DNA of 64,000 bases from positions 13,838,023 to 13,902,022 of the forward strand of contig CM026433.1 of assembly GCA_014871385.1 (NCBI GenBank). The letters are read 5' to 3'. The notes under the pieces were generated by a model that was given only the letters and a program-made list of their open reading frames with translations, was not told the origin of the DNA and searched no databases. This document shows, in pieces, positions 24,101-36,866 of the stretch. Made by a program: the position numbers and the translations under genes. This DNA comes from Ceratodon purpureus. Taxonomy: Eukaryota > Streptophyta > Bryopsida > Pseudoditrichales > Ditrichaceae. Numbering within the stretch: position 1 is the stretch's first letter; the number at the start of each line of letters is the position of its first letter.

Positions 24101-27100
24101 TCCATTTAAAGGACTAAAAGCACCAAAGACTTTGATTTTGGCTTCGTCACTATTTAAAAAGCTTTTAATCTGATCATGACCTGTTCCATTTCTGTGCATT
24201 TTTGCTAGTTCATCAATATTTGGGGAAGTCTTTCCATGATCATGACCATTATTTTGATGTCTTTGCATTTGCTCATTGTTTTGGAAACTTCTCATTTGAT
24301 CATTACCATTAGCTTGCGCTCTTTGCTCATTGTTTTGAGTTCGTTTCACTTGATCTTGACAATTACTTTGAATTCTCTGCATTTGTTCATTTTGAAAGCT
24401 TTGCATTTGTTCATTTTGAAAGCTTTGCATTTGTTCATTTTGAAAGCTTTGCATTTGTTCGTTTTGAAAGCTTTGCATGTGCTTGTTGCCATTGTTTTGC
24501 ATCTCTGGCATTTGGTCATTGTCTTGAAAATTTTGTATTTCTCCATGATTGTTATTTTGTGCCGGTGGAGATTCATTGTTGTTTTGAAATTCTTGTACTT
24601 GTTCATGACCATTATCATATGTTTTTGATAAATTTTGATTTTTTTCAAAAATCATACTTTGGTTACGATAATCATTATTTTGTTCCATGGTCATTTTTTC
24701 GTTCTTGTATTCATCATTCATCATTTGTTCTTCATACTCTTGATCTCTTAATGCTTGTTGATCAATTCTATTTCGGTTTCTCATTTTCTTCTCATCACTT
24801 TGAATGACTGCAAGGTTTCTTGCTTCATTGAATTCTTTCACTAATGCTCCAAACCGAGTATGTAGAGCTTCTTGATCATTGTTTTGTACCTTTTTTACTT
24901 GTTCTGCCATATTTTGTGCCTCATTATAATCTTTAACTAATGCCCCAAATCGAGAATTTAGATTTTGGTGATTATTGCTATAGACTCTTGTTTGCTCTTC
25001 ATTGTGTTGAATTATTCCATCTTGTTTAGAAGAAGATTGATCTATGCCTGGATATACATGTTGAATTTCACTATGATTTGGAATTTTACATTCCATATTG
25101 TCATCTTTAATTGGACTTATTTGTTTTCGGGATGGAGCATGTATCATTGGTGGAAGGAAGTTGACATTTTTGACATTGGGAGTAGGAAATGAAGGCCTAA
25201 TATTTTGATACATTGTATTTTTTATTGGTGAAGATGGTGTTCGTCCATTTTGATTATAAAAATTAGGTAATGTTTTCAAAAATGCTCGAGGGTGTTCACA
25301 TGCTGGTGGAATAGATACTAATGGTTGCTTACTTGGATAATTATTTAATGTCATTGCCATCATTGTTGATGCACTTTGATTGAAAAGTGGATGTAAGCCA
25401 TTTGAGTTACACATTGGACGTGTCAAAATTGGAAGTAAAGCCGATGATCCACTCTTGTAAGATACCGTTGGTAGAACATGCATGTAAGCATCATCACTTA
25501 TATTGGGAAGCATATTTGGAGCTGTCATAGCTGGAATAAATGCATCTGTACATGATAAACTCATAAAATTTAATGTTAGTAATTGTAAAATTGTAAAATT
25601 GTTCACAAATTGATGGGATTAAAAAGATTAAAACACATGCTTAAATGAACTTGTTTATAGTTGTACACATAAATTCATTCCAACAAATTGAAATTTAAAA
25701 CGCATGTATATGATATCAACACAAAGATAGTAGGAACCATGATCCAACTGCCTAGACAAGGAACCAAGTGCTGCAACCCCCAAAAATGAATTGTTTGTTG
25801 CTACAAAGATCATGAAAGAAATGAGAAAATAGATCAGCTGAGAGCCAAATATTATTTTGGCAGTGAGGCTGACCATCATGCTTCCCATTGGTTGAGGGAG
25901 GTGGAGATTTAGGAGCATTTTTTGGACGCCACCATGGAAACACAACTGACAGTAGTCCAGGCTTCTTCTCACTCTTCTTACCATGAGCTCCATGACCTAC
26001 TCACATCCAAGACTCAAGGGCCAGAGGATGACATAGTCAGGTTACATTGACAACCCCTGGGTGCTTGAAAAACACACTTTGTTTGGAAACAGAAGAGAAA
26101 AACTAAGAAAATTCAAGTCTATTTGCAATCCACTCAAACGATCTCCCCAAGGTAAAGGTACAACACAGTTAAGTATTGCTTCAAAATTTGATTTCGAAGT
26201 GCAACGCCTGAGTATTGTGATGATCCTTCCGGAAACCGGAAGGTCCAAATTCTGGAGGTGTTCCTACATGGATACTGATGATTGAGAGTGGAACCCAATG
26301 AGACAGATATGAAAGGAAGTGGTGAATAAAAACGCTCACGATATTTAGGAGGTGGTCTTAGGTCAGGAGTCTTGCAAGAGATCTCTTTATCTAATTTCTT
26401 CACCACCGTGCTCTTAACTGGATGCAGTGTTTGCGTTCCAAACTCTTTCCTTTCGGAGTCACAGCAATCCGTCCCAGCAGAATCCTTCAGTCACACACAA
26501 TATAATTTTTTAATTCAGGGTAGATGTTGATGAACATAAATTGAATGGAGTGAAAGAGTGGCTGAAAACACACCTGACGTCCAGGGTCTTCTGACTGTGA
26601 GCTGCCTTCAGCTGCATGGGCCAGCTCGTCCACGCTCTCCTCCGAGTTTACACCACTAGAGAGATAAAGAGAGTGACGCATCCCTTATTAATATTACCAC
26701 GGAAAAGAAAATAACGGTATAACCGGACTAAAAACAGTAGATTTATCAGGAAGTTTTATGCCATGCTTACCAATCAGAGACTTCATCACCCTTCTCAGCC
26801 TGCCCATTATTGTCTGATAACTGCTCTTGTAGGCGGAGCTTCTCGATCTCCTTCTGTTTTGATGAAAACCCAGTTTTTAGTCAAGGAAAGAACAATTTTT
26901 AAGAACTCTAACCGTCTGGAGGGCAGCGTGAATCATAGTGAGGAGTATGTAGATGGGTTTAGAGCAAAGAAATACGCTGGCTGGTGAAGGTTTTAGGGTC
27001 CCGAGCATCTGAAAGGTAAGAAAAATAATAAGATTGCACTAAGAATCGGTTTGTCCATGCAATATTATAAAGAAAGCAAGATTTGAGGCTGAAGAGAAGA

Positions 27101-29221
27101 ATGACCTTGCAGGATTTAGCAGTGTCATAATCCTCATTCTCAACAGCCAGTTGCTTTTTGTTCTCCAACTGTTTTATCTCCTCACCAATGATTTTGAGCC
27201 TATCAATCAGACCCTGCACATTTCCAACATTTGGCATTTGCATCCTCAAAGACCATGGCAAAAAGAATTGTTGTGCTCTGCACGCTGCTTCGAAAGGAAT
27301 TTCAATTCAGTTGCTGGAGTAGGACGGAGTGAGCTACCTTGAGCCGCTTAGCCTCGTCATAGTCCTCACCAAGTACTGCACTGTTCTTCTCCTCTTGCAA
27401 CTGCGAAAAGACCAGTTGCCCCCAACGCATATGTGAATTTCAAGCAGAGAGGAATCTGTATACGCAAAGGGAAAAAAATCCTGTATCAGCTCCGTATGTC
27501 ATATTCGCTGAGGCGATCAAATCGATGGTGGAACTAACTGAGCATACATACAAGATGGACGTACTTGTAGGATGCGATTGGCGGTAGATATATCAACATC
27601 ACACTTCCTCTCTGGGCTGCTTCGGCTTGAGCCTTGCATCTTCGCCTCTTCTAACTTGGAGTTCCGACTTTGTTTCCTGGATCCGTAGTACTGCTCCCAA
27701 TCATCGACTATCACATAAACTACAAATACCCTACACGTTCAACATTCCGACTTGCCAAGGAGTTCACACAAGAATGAAAAATTATATTATTGAGTAGTAC
27801 CTGGGGGTTTGCAGAAGGTCTTCGAATCCAGGTTGTGTTAGAAGTGTCCATTGTTGCTCATCGAGGGGTTCACCTGTTAATATCAGCGCCATTAAACCCA
27901 CCTGCCAATAATTAAATTCCCATCAAGGTTGAGCTCATGGGCTTAAGACATGTCAATGTTATTAATATACTCCAGAAAATGATGCAAACTTTCAGCGTAA
28001 GGATAATGCATAAGGACCAACTCTAAAACTATTTATCTTGGTGTGGTGTTTTACCTGATTGTAGGCGTTATAGTCATTGCAATGGCAATTATGGAACACC
28101 AAGCGTACAACTGTGGCTGGAGAATCAATATATACACTCTTAAGCTCCCTTGCCTGATGACCGCTTCGCTCGTTACAATCCAATGCCAAGTATCTGCACT
28201 TAACACTTAAGATAAGAAAATTGCTTCATTGATTCCGAAGTGAAGATAATTATACTTGATAAAATAAATGTGGAATCTGCTAGGTCAAGTTGTACATTCC
28301 CCATGAGGCTCTAGCTGAAGGGCTATTTACCATGCTGAGAGAGCGTGCTTCTTGTGACAAAAGTCAGGGCCACACTTGTGAAAATGAAGCACTCGCTGTT
28401 ACTGGCCTCTGACCCTATTAATCATTGCAGCCATTGACAGTTGACAACAGAACTAGGTGAAAGGGGAATGGGAAGTTTACCCCAGTCGCTTCATCTGGCC
28501 TATAGCCTCATGCACGTACGGCACGATTAAACTCACAAACACCTCAACCTTTGTTGGAATCTGTCAAGTTTTGATTATGGGTGGTGAATGACTATGATAA
28601 GCAAGAACTGTATAGGGCCATGAAAAGCTCAGAGAAACAGAATTCTGTACATTTCTTTTCACATGTGTAGGAATTTCCAAAAGGAGATGAGCCTGTCTTA
28701 CCTTGAACTCATGGGACAGCAACTGCATATTGATAATACGAGATGGCCATTGCAGTTCCAGCACAATCTCCTGAGGGTAGTAACAAAATCTGCATATTGC
28801 GGGGTGAAACACTTCAGATAATAGTTGTCGCTCTCAGGAACGAACCTTTGGTAGAAAAGGAGGAATTTGAGATGATGGGTAAGCCACATGCCTCGAGCTT
28901 TGCCATCCCCGACTCAGCACACCATTGTTTAGCTCACTAGCCGGGTAGTCCTCATCCTGCATTACGAATCATCAGAGGCCTAATTTAGTGAAACCTAAAA
29001 TGAAAACTCTTCAAGTAATTTATCCGAGAGTGTGAACGGCAATCCAAAGTTGGAAAGTCCAAGATTACCTGACCAGAGCAATAAACGACATTGAAGGGAA
29101 GTTGTTTGGCTGCCGGTATGTCAAAACTAGTCTCTGGTCCTCTAGAGTCTCCTACCATAGATGATCGTAATTCAATCGCCGCTGCATCTCCATTCGACAG
29201 ATGGTGATCCATAGTTTGCAT
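21180..29221 (-). CDS. CEP104-like ciliary tip protein (18 exons, about 1538 aa)
   Basis: CEP104 caps microtubules at the tip of the growing cilium; in a plant this points to flagellate sperm. My exon model is 29221-29069, 28956-28892, 28789-28702, 28560-28481, 28193-28055, 27901-27801, 27730-27565, 27400-27338, 27213-27106, 26853-26771, 26655-26574, 26484-26340, 25996-25874, 25545-23340, 23169-23100, 22966-22748, 22521-22276, 21659-21180; it sums to 1539 codons. Residues about 41-175 match the N-terminal jelly-roll domain (FCYYPQEIVLEL, ARELKSVYID, YNAYNQ). Residues about 225-345 are coiled coil with two EDYDxAK repeats. Residues about 1150-1400 match the TOG domain, ending REVLTRNFEKI. Human CEP104 is about 925 residues; the excess is mostly the 735-codon Asn/Gln-rich exon 14. 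The C-terminal zinc finger of animal CEP104 was not found. The joins of exons 12 and 13 are the least certain. Confidence 0.85.
24378..24480 (-). repeat. 24-bp tandem repeat inside CEP104 exon 14
   Basis: About four copies of a 24-bp unit run from 24378. They encode eight residues each (MQSFQNEQ) in the Gln-rich linker. Copies are nearly identical, with one T-to-G change in the fourth, indicating recent expansion. Confidence 0.9.
28790..28891 (-). other. GC-AG intron in the CEP104 gene
   Basis: The second intron of the CEP104 model starts GAG|GCATGT instead of GT and ends in CAG. Only this donor gives the conserved reading WQSSR then FCYYPQ. The nearest GT, five bases on, shifts the frame. 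Confidence 0.7.
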
Positions 29222-30377
29222 TTACCATCGAAGAATTAAATGATGAAATAGCATTCCAGATGATTTCCTTTCTCTTGCTCGTGCCAGCTCTCTTCCTGAA
29301 AACAAACTAAGCCTATCACCCTTTTCTTTCTCTCAAGTTGCACTCTATTCTGAATATTATCGCTCCCCAGTCGCAGATAAGACTATCAGGGCATTTCTAA
29401 GTTCTGGAATGTCAAAAATGCTCAATCAAACTTCAGACTGATTCTGTTATAATGCTCTTGAGTTCTGCGTCTCAACTCTTCCGCTTCTATTATATAACAG
29501 TGAACAGAAAGTGCACTCTAAAAATTTACAAAATAATACGACTACTTGCAATCAAATAACCTGCACGAGTTGCAAACCACCAAATATTATGTGGTAGATT
29601 TGCAAATTCCTATCTGCAAGTTTCACGATAAGCCTCTGAAAGTGTAAGCAGAGCTCTCAGGCAATGGATTAATTAGGGTCGAGCCATATGTAAGTGCCCC
29701 TAAGGCTTCATTCAAAGATAAGAGCTATGAAACCATCCACATTGCATCTCAACTTTCTCTGGCGTAAGCATGCTCACATTCGCGAAAGCTGCGAACCTGA
29801 TCACCCAAACTAATTCCGTAGAATGATTTTACCATGCACTTGAAGGCATAATAAAACTCATACCTTTCCACCTCCTTGCAGACAGAAAGGTCTTGTTCAA
29901 CATGGATCAATTTTGGCGACTGTTTTATAGTACATTACACAACGACAATGACACCAGAGCCTCAGAAGCAAGTGAAGTAAAGCTCATAACCTCCGAAAAG
30001 CCACACTTGTGGAAGCTAACAAAGCTTGAAGAAGTCCATCAGAAGGTAAGAGGGTTTTGGTCGATCATGGTGGGTGTGGGGCAGGTATGCAATGTCATCT
30101 GAAGGAGAAGAAACCGTTGGAACAGCACGTACTCTGGGCGCTCACTTGGGCGGGCATCTCGACTTTCCATTCCTCCTCTTGGGCCTTCAATATGAGTGAC
30201 CTTAATACATCCACATGTATGGTTTCATCTGGAATGTATTGTCTATTAGACCAATTGTGTTCACAAACACAATGAAAGATGGCCTGAGAAATTCTGTAAT
30301 TAGTTGGTAGGGCTACGTCAAAGTAACCAGAAACGTCTGTCTCATTCAGACCTTAGGCGTACAATGGGTCATCTTCT

Positions 30378-33300
30378 CTACTCATCGGAATCCTCATCAA
30401 TTATTGTTGGTCCAGTATAACAGTTCGATAGTGTACAAATATTCATTCCACTGATAGATCTTTGCGGTTTACTGATTTGGTGTCCTGTACTATTACTGCT
30501 TGGGTTTTTTCTGAACAGTTGACTCGCCAATTTGGTGAAGGCATTGCTCTTGGGTGATGAGTGCTCTCTTACAGTTTCATCATCTTTCAGCTTCGTGGCG
30601 ATCGGTGCGGCAACATATTCGTGTTGATGTTTCAATTCCCTAATCCTTGTCATGTCAGGTTCTTGTGGACGGGCCATGACGAACAGCCCTTGTCTCGGAG
30701 TCATCCATTGAAGGGGATCAATTCCCGAAGGTGAAGTACTCCGAGGATCCCTAAAGCTTTCTTCGTGAGAATCTGTGCTCACCGACCCAGCAGTTACAAT
30801 ATCTTGGTCGTAGTTCGGATATCTCGTCAGCGACATATCCTCCTCTATTTGCTTGGAACTCTGCGGGCATTGATCTTCAAGTCCTAATTTCAGCTTTCTG
30901 GACAATTTTCTCGACAGTAGAGTGTTCAGCTTATGCTTAAAGCTTTTTGCCTTGAAGCTAGTTGGAGCTGGTGGAACAAGCTCCCTGACGCCGGCTTTCA
31001 ATGGAGGTGGAGTGACGAGCAAAAGACGCGACATCACATAAGCCAGCAGCTCCTCCCGGTGGGAGAATGTGAAATCCAAGTGTGCATACTCAAATTCATC
31101 ATACGAAGCCGCACATCCCGCATTCTTGAGCGTGTCAAAGTGCCTCCTCACCATGGAGCGCGGAATCACGTAGTCCTTCACTCCAGCCACCACGTCCACA
31201 GGGATGTCGATCACTTCGTAGTGCGCTCCAACGTCCAGGGGCTCAGGCATCCCATACGCTTCCATGTTAGCCTGAGCGCTTCCAAAGTCGAACATAACGA
31301 ACCGCTTGGCCCTAACCATCTGCAACAAGTGCTGAGCCACCAGGAACGACACCCCCGGCATGTCATCCATGTTGTAGTGCGACATGCCGATGGCACCCAC
31401 CCAGTTGGAGCTGTCGCCGCCGATCACAAGACTGAGAAGGGCCTGTACCAATCCCCCTATGGCAGGATAGCTCTGGAAGTCGCGTGCCAGCTTGTTAAAT
31501 AGAGCGCGGCAGAAGCGAGTGGGGATATAGAGGCCAGGAACAAGAGGCCCCACGAAGGGAGCTATCCAAGGGACAATGTATCGCATGATTTTCGCCCCTA
31601 CTGGGACGTCTTCATGGAACCCTGCTGGCGAGAGGAGGATGAGGCGAGACAAATGATGAGGCATCTTCTCCAGACGTCGGGTCACCACGTACATGAGAAT
31701 GGACGCCCCTCCCAAGCTATGTGCCACTCCACAGAGCGCATACGGTAAGCGTTCGCCGGTGTAAGGATTTTCGGAAAGAACGTCGTCTTTTATGTCTTTG
31801 AGGTCGTCCATCTTAATTTCATGGATCTTGTCAAGCATTGTTGGAATGTCTTGAGTGCCATGCTCGTTCACCGAATACCGCCAGTAGCTGTTGCGTGAGA
31901 GCACACAGATGTGGGGGTAAATGAACAATTAGCTCTTTGGAACAGAGACATGTTTCTGAAAGGGAAACTTGCATGTTCAACTGTATGACCAGTTCGAAAT
32001 GTGCATACCTCCGAGCTGAGATGCTTCGGTTCACATGTTCTCGAGATGCTAAGCCTCGGAAATTTCCAAGGAAGACGTCATAGCCTGGGATAAACATTGT
32101 GGAACGAGAACTCTGGATAAGCACCTGGTTCACCCAAATAGCAGCTGCATTGGGCATTCAGCCACTTGCTACTCTGATAAATAACGCAACAGCAAGCCAG
32201 TACGTGACGGTTTTACCCGAACTTTACAATGACGACGTATCTTGATATTAGATCTTAATGATGTACCTTGATCATATGCTGCAAAAGCTTGCGAACCAAC
32301 CACTCCATTGGACACCCATCTGAAGCAAAGAAATCACACTTCAAGGCTGACTAGCAACCCTCCAACTGTACCAAAAACATGAAGCTGCGCAAAGAAGACG
32401 TCAACAGAAGACGAGCATAATGCAATTCCTTAGCATACTACAGTAAGTGAAGATGTGGTTGGAATATCTCTCTCTACATACCAATCAATTATCCTGTATA
32501 CTTCCTTAGACAGATTCAAGTGAAGTGACTTACCCCAGGGATGAATCTAGTAATCCATGTTGCAGATACAGTGCTTTTTGAGAGCCTGGTCTGCATCCAC
32601 ACTCAGACATCAGCCACAACTCAGAGCAGTTGAATGTAATAAGACAACTCTGATGTTTATGCGGTCTTGTTTACTTGATAGGAACGTACCTTGGTATCCT
32701 CTCAAGAAGAAGGATGTGACCATCTGCAGTCGTCAGCCGCACTGCTTCATAAGGATACCTGACAATGAAATGAATAACGCCGTTCGAAATATTAGCAAAA
32801 TGAAATGAGATCGAGACTACATACCGCTGCAACTACAAGCCTGGAATTGCAATCGGCTCGGTTTAAAGAACAGGAACCGCGACTCGCTTACCCCAAACTC
32901 GTTATGACGTCTTCGCAAGTGCGCCCATCGGTATTAAGGCCTTCTCTTCTTTTCAATAGCTTATGAAGAGCTGGGTCCGAGTTACCTAGAACAGCAGCCC
33001 CTTCAACATACTCATCTCCAGAAGGCTTGGGATCACTCAAAAAGAACCACCACAATACCAGCTTCAGTGTCTCCAAGGGCGACAGACTTAAGTAAATGAT
33101 ATTTCTGATCACCTCAAAGACTCGTTCTATGGCAAGCTCCATCAGCAATTGCACGTCCTGAACAAATTCCCACATCGTGCAGGCTCTTCATCAGCGTGAA
33201 GTTCACAGTCCCTGCTCTGCTAAATAAGGTGTGATAATTTTCTAACCATGAAAAGAACTTCGCTCCAGAGAAGTTTAACCTAACATTTGCCAAACAAGTG

Positions 33301-34398
33301 AATCCAAAAGAAACAATATTCTGCAACGGACCTCAATAACGCCTCGTCTGCGGTCTCCGGATTGCTTAGGCATCACGTAGTCCTTCACTCCACTCAGATG
33401 CGACTTCGCAAGATGATAAATCCGATTGAATCGTTCCGAGCTTGAGGTGCGTGCAATGGCGGAATCATTGCCACTCACGGATTCCGCTGCCGACTTCGCC
33501 GCTTTGAAAGGACGTTTCGTCTTCGTAGGTCCTTTTGATCCAGGCGTCCTGCCGCAAAATTTTGAAAAATAAAAATTACAAATGAAACTAAGTGGAGCAG
33601 GGAGGGCTTTCAGCTACACTCAGACTAATTCCACCTCAAGGAACGAACCTCTTGAAATAATTTGATGCACACCCATATGATAACCTAAACGGCACCTCAA
33701 GCAGACTTACAGGACTCGAAATGGCGAGAACAATTTTCTCAGGGATCGCTTCCAGATTGGGCTTCGTCCGCGACGTCGTTGAGAATGGCCAGCTTGAAAT
33801 AATGAGGACTCGGAATAGTTGCTGTCGTCCAAGCCGGACGCATACTCCGACTCGTTGTCGGACCCATTGTCAGAGTCGTACTCTTGCAAGAACGTGTTGA
33901 AGGAGGACACCCCACTGCACGCAGCAAACTAGTTAGCTAACATGAGGAACTTGCGATTCTTCATCGGTCGTGTACAACACTTCTTAATCTAACACGGTAG
34001 CTCTTGGAGTGAATTTGATTGGAAGCCGGTCAAGGTTGGCAGGGATTCTTACTTTTCCATCCAGGAGGGGAGGCGAGGTCGGCGCGGTGTGGGGTGAAGC
34101 TCCCATCCCTGAATCCCTTCCAAACTGGACTTGGCCGGAAGAAAGGCGAGAATGAGCGCCGAGAATGCGTTGATCAAGCGCAATGTGTTGTTGACGACCT
34201 CTTGGCTCAATGCTTTCATGGATCTGCATCAGAAGTCTAGGTCAGTAGAGAATCTCGCTCTGCACCTAACCCTGCTGTTGTAAATTATGTGTTCTTCAGA
34301 AATTTGCTGCAAATTGGCGCACTCAACAGCAAGAGGGTGGGTGAACTGGGAACTTACTCTTTCAGTATGCCAAGTGTGTCATCGACTAGTTTCTCCAT
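30378..34398 (-). CDS. Plant alpha/beta-hydrolase lipase (10 exons, about 887 aa)
   Basis: This looks like a lipase of the gastric/lysosomal acid lipase fold, of the plant type that includes Arabidopsis At1g18460 and At1g73920. Exons: 34398-34358, 34223-34053, 33914-33711, 33548-33332, 33157-32892, 32758-32690, 32590-32534, 32319-32267, 32084-32009, 31887-30378, giving 888 codons. The N-terminus has a hydrophobic stretch (INAFSALILAFLPAKSS) then GWELHP and NGVSSFN, as in the plant family. The catalytic part starts at YPYEAVRLTTADGH, with the oxyanion motif LQHGLLDSS. Nucleophile Ser is about residue 442 in AHSLGG, Asp about 622 in GVKDYVIP and His about 653 in YAHLDF. A tail of roughly 200 residues after the hydrolase, rich in Ser, Lys and charged residues, is longer than I expect for the family. 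The substrate is not known; it may act on membranes or lipid bodies. Confidence 0.88.
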
Positions 34399-36818
34399 CG
34401 ATACGTCTCGAAATCAATCTTGAAAAGCAAACTCCGATTTGAGTCCTCTCTTCGCCTCCAATTTCGCGAGCAGCCGTACGTGTGTGGAATTTGTTTTCTG
34501 AGATGAAGACTTTAAGTTTTACTCTACAACATCGTTTGTACTTTCTTTTGAAATAATCTCAGTCTGTCTAACGACCTATTTCATTTATCGCTCAAGGCGT
34601 ACGAATTCTTCAACAGGATCAGCATAACCTAATCTGGCTTAAACAAAACAATTGAATTCCTCACAGCACAAGTGACCCAATTCTCCCGAACCGATCGGAT
34701 GCAACTCAACAACAACACTGTCGATCCCTATCTACACTCAACATCATCCAGTACGTACACCGCTTGAATAAATTGTCAGTGGCAACTGTGCGAGCAAGCG
34801 GGGATTCGTCGCAAATCTAAAAACAATAAAATCAAACTGAGAAATATCATTCAAGTGCTGTCAGCTGATGGTGGAATGATCCCATAAATGCGTCGTGCCG
34901 AAGTCATAGCATGGATGCGAACCGTAACAATTTTGTGCGTGAAAGTAGGTTAAATCCGCCGAGTACTCCATGTACTCTTGAATTGCGCAAGGTCGAGGGC
35001 CGAGGCTCCTATACATACAATATATAATGCACCTCATCTTGAGTCTTGATGACTTGACAATCACCGATCGATCGAGCGACTTATTTAGTTTCTCGATCTA
35101 TTTTCCCCGTGTCAAACCCGCAGCGATGACCCATCAATTCCCCAACGCACCCTGCGCTGCGTCCGAGGCAATATGAGAATTAATTATAGGCCGACGACGT
35201 CCTCAACGTCGATGATATGAATATAAATATGTGCAACCGACTCTAGTGTGGCCACCATCCATCCGAGTCATGCTGCAAGATTAGTGCACTTGTTTTCTGA
35301 TCAGAACGTAACATACGTACTTTGATGAAACTTGGATTCATGTGACAGCTTCATTCCGAGGATCAGGAGTCGCTTGAGGGGCAAGCAATGAATTTATAGA
35401 ATTATGCCACTTATTATAATTTTCAAGCTGAAGAGGGCAATATCGCATGAATATTCCATCCGTGATGGTAGTCTAGCAATGAGGGACCTCGCATCAACGG
35501 CTGTCAGCCATAGAACCCCACCACTTGTTCTCCTCCTCATGAGTTGGAGCGTGATGGATTATAATAATATTAGCGGAGGTAAGAGATCGAGTGGCGTCGT
35601 GTATGTGTCATGTCCCTGCCTGCCTGCCGACATGAAGCCTTGAAGCTGGACCACCTTGACCAAGTCAGTGGTCTGCCATCTGCTAAAATATATATAGGCA
35701 GTGCTGTGGCGTCTCCATATATGATCAGAACTGGTGATCAGTAAAACATACTTGATAAGACTAATTAATAAGACTGTTGGGTGGTGCGCTGTAGATTATC
35801 CCTGCACTAAGTTACTGGGGATGAAGCTGAAGGTACCCCCACCGCTTGCTTGCTTTCTTAATTCGCTACTATGATAATACCTAAGTTCCTTGAAGTGGAT
35901 TGGTAATTTGGTGTTGATGAGTGATTCAACGGAACTCTCCTTATTCTGCATCATCGATCGTGTAGTGACTAGTCATAGCCGTCTGCCTGTCTGTCTGTCT
36001 GTATGGTAGCCATGGCAACACAACGTCTACACTTTGTTTGCAGCTGATGGCAACCGGTACTTTGGAGCAGCACACAGCCACGACGTACGTACGTCCTCTT
36101 GCAATTGGTTTCCAGTGTAGCTTGCATTGCTACCAAAATCACAGTCCAGCTTCCTCTCTAGTTTGGACAGACATTGCTGCCTAGCTTCCACATGCATTGG
36201 GAAGTAATTAAGTTACCCAATGCATGGGCCATGTATCATTCTTGACTTTAGATTAACTGTGAGCTGGACCACGCCCTTGAATTGGGGCTTGACATGCGGA
36301 AGGACTGTCCCTGCAATACTCGCAATATTCATGTCTCCCAATATATAAGATATTCATGCACACTGAGTAACGTACTGCATTGATAGTCAGACTTCCCTTG
36401 GGGTACTTTCCTACTCAAATACTGACTCTTCTCTTGAATTGGGGACCACAGACCAGTCACCACATCGTTGCAGCACCTCAGTTGGCTCATTCATTCATTT
36501 CAGAAACTTTCTTGTGTTCATTTGGGCTTGGGAGGACGTACCAGCTTTATGGGCGTGCGTCACTTGCATTGCGCATAGGCCTGTTAGTGGAAATCTGACA
36601 ACACTGGTCAAGAAATCAAAGGATGGAGAGTCGAGACGGACATTCGTGGAGGATCAAATGAAAAATACACTTTCAGACTGTTATCCTTTGAGGGAAAAAT
36701 CAGGAAAATTAATTAATCAATTAATCAATTATATTAAGTTTTATAATTAAACTATTGATTTCTCATAAAAATATATGACCAACATAAAGCAAACCCATCG
36801 AGCGGTGCAAGAAGGGTT

Positions 36819-36866
36819 TGACTAAGGGCAACGGGGGTCTTACCAGACCTGTTGCCCGTTAAGTCT
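36819..36866. other. Imperfect hairpin
   Basis: Arms GACTAAGGGCAACGGGGGTC and GACCTGTTGCCCGTTAAGTC pair over about 20 bp with a few mismatches around a very short loop. It could be a small foldback element or a structured RNA; nothing else supports either. Confidence 0.4.

Noticed and set aside
24236-24628. 130-codon plus-strand frame rich in Leu/His
   Set aside because: It is the antisense reading of the Gln/Asn-rich CEP104 exon and its tandem repeat.
26959-27261. 100-codon minus frame running past CEP104 exon 9 into YLSDARDPKT
   Set aside because: Conserved coiled-coil sequence stops at 27106 at a GT donor, and the direct join to 26853 (CK then KEIEKLR) keeps phase. The extension is intron.
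30933-31502. 189-codon plus-strand open frame
   Set aside because: It lies antisense to the catalytic exon of the lipase, and its length follows from the GC-rich codons of that gene.
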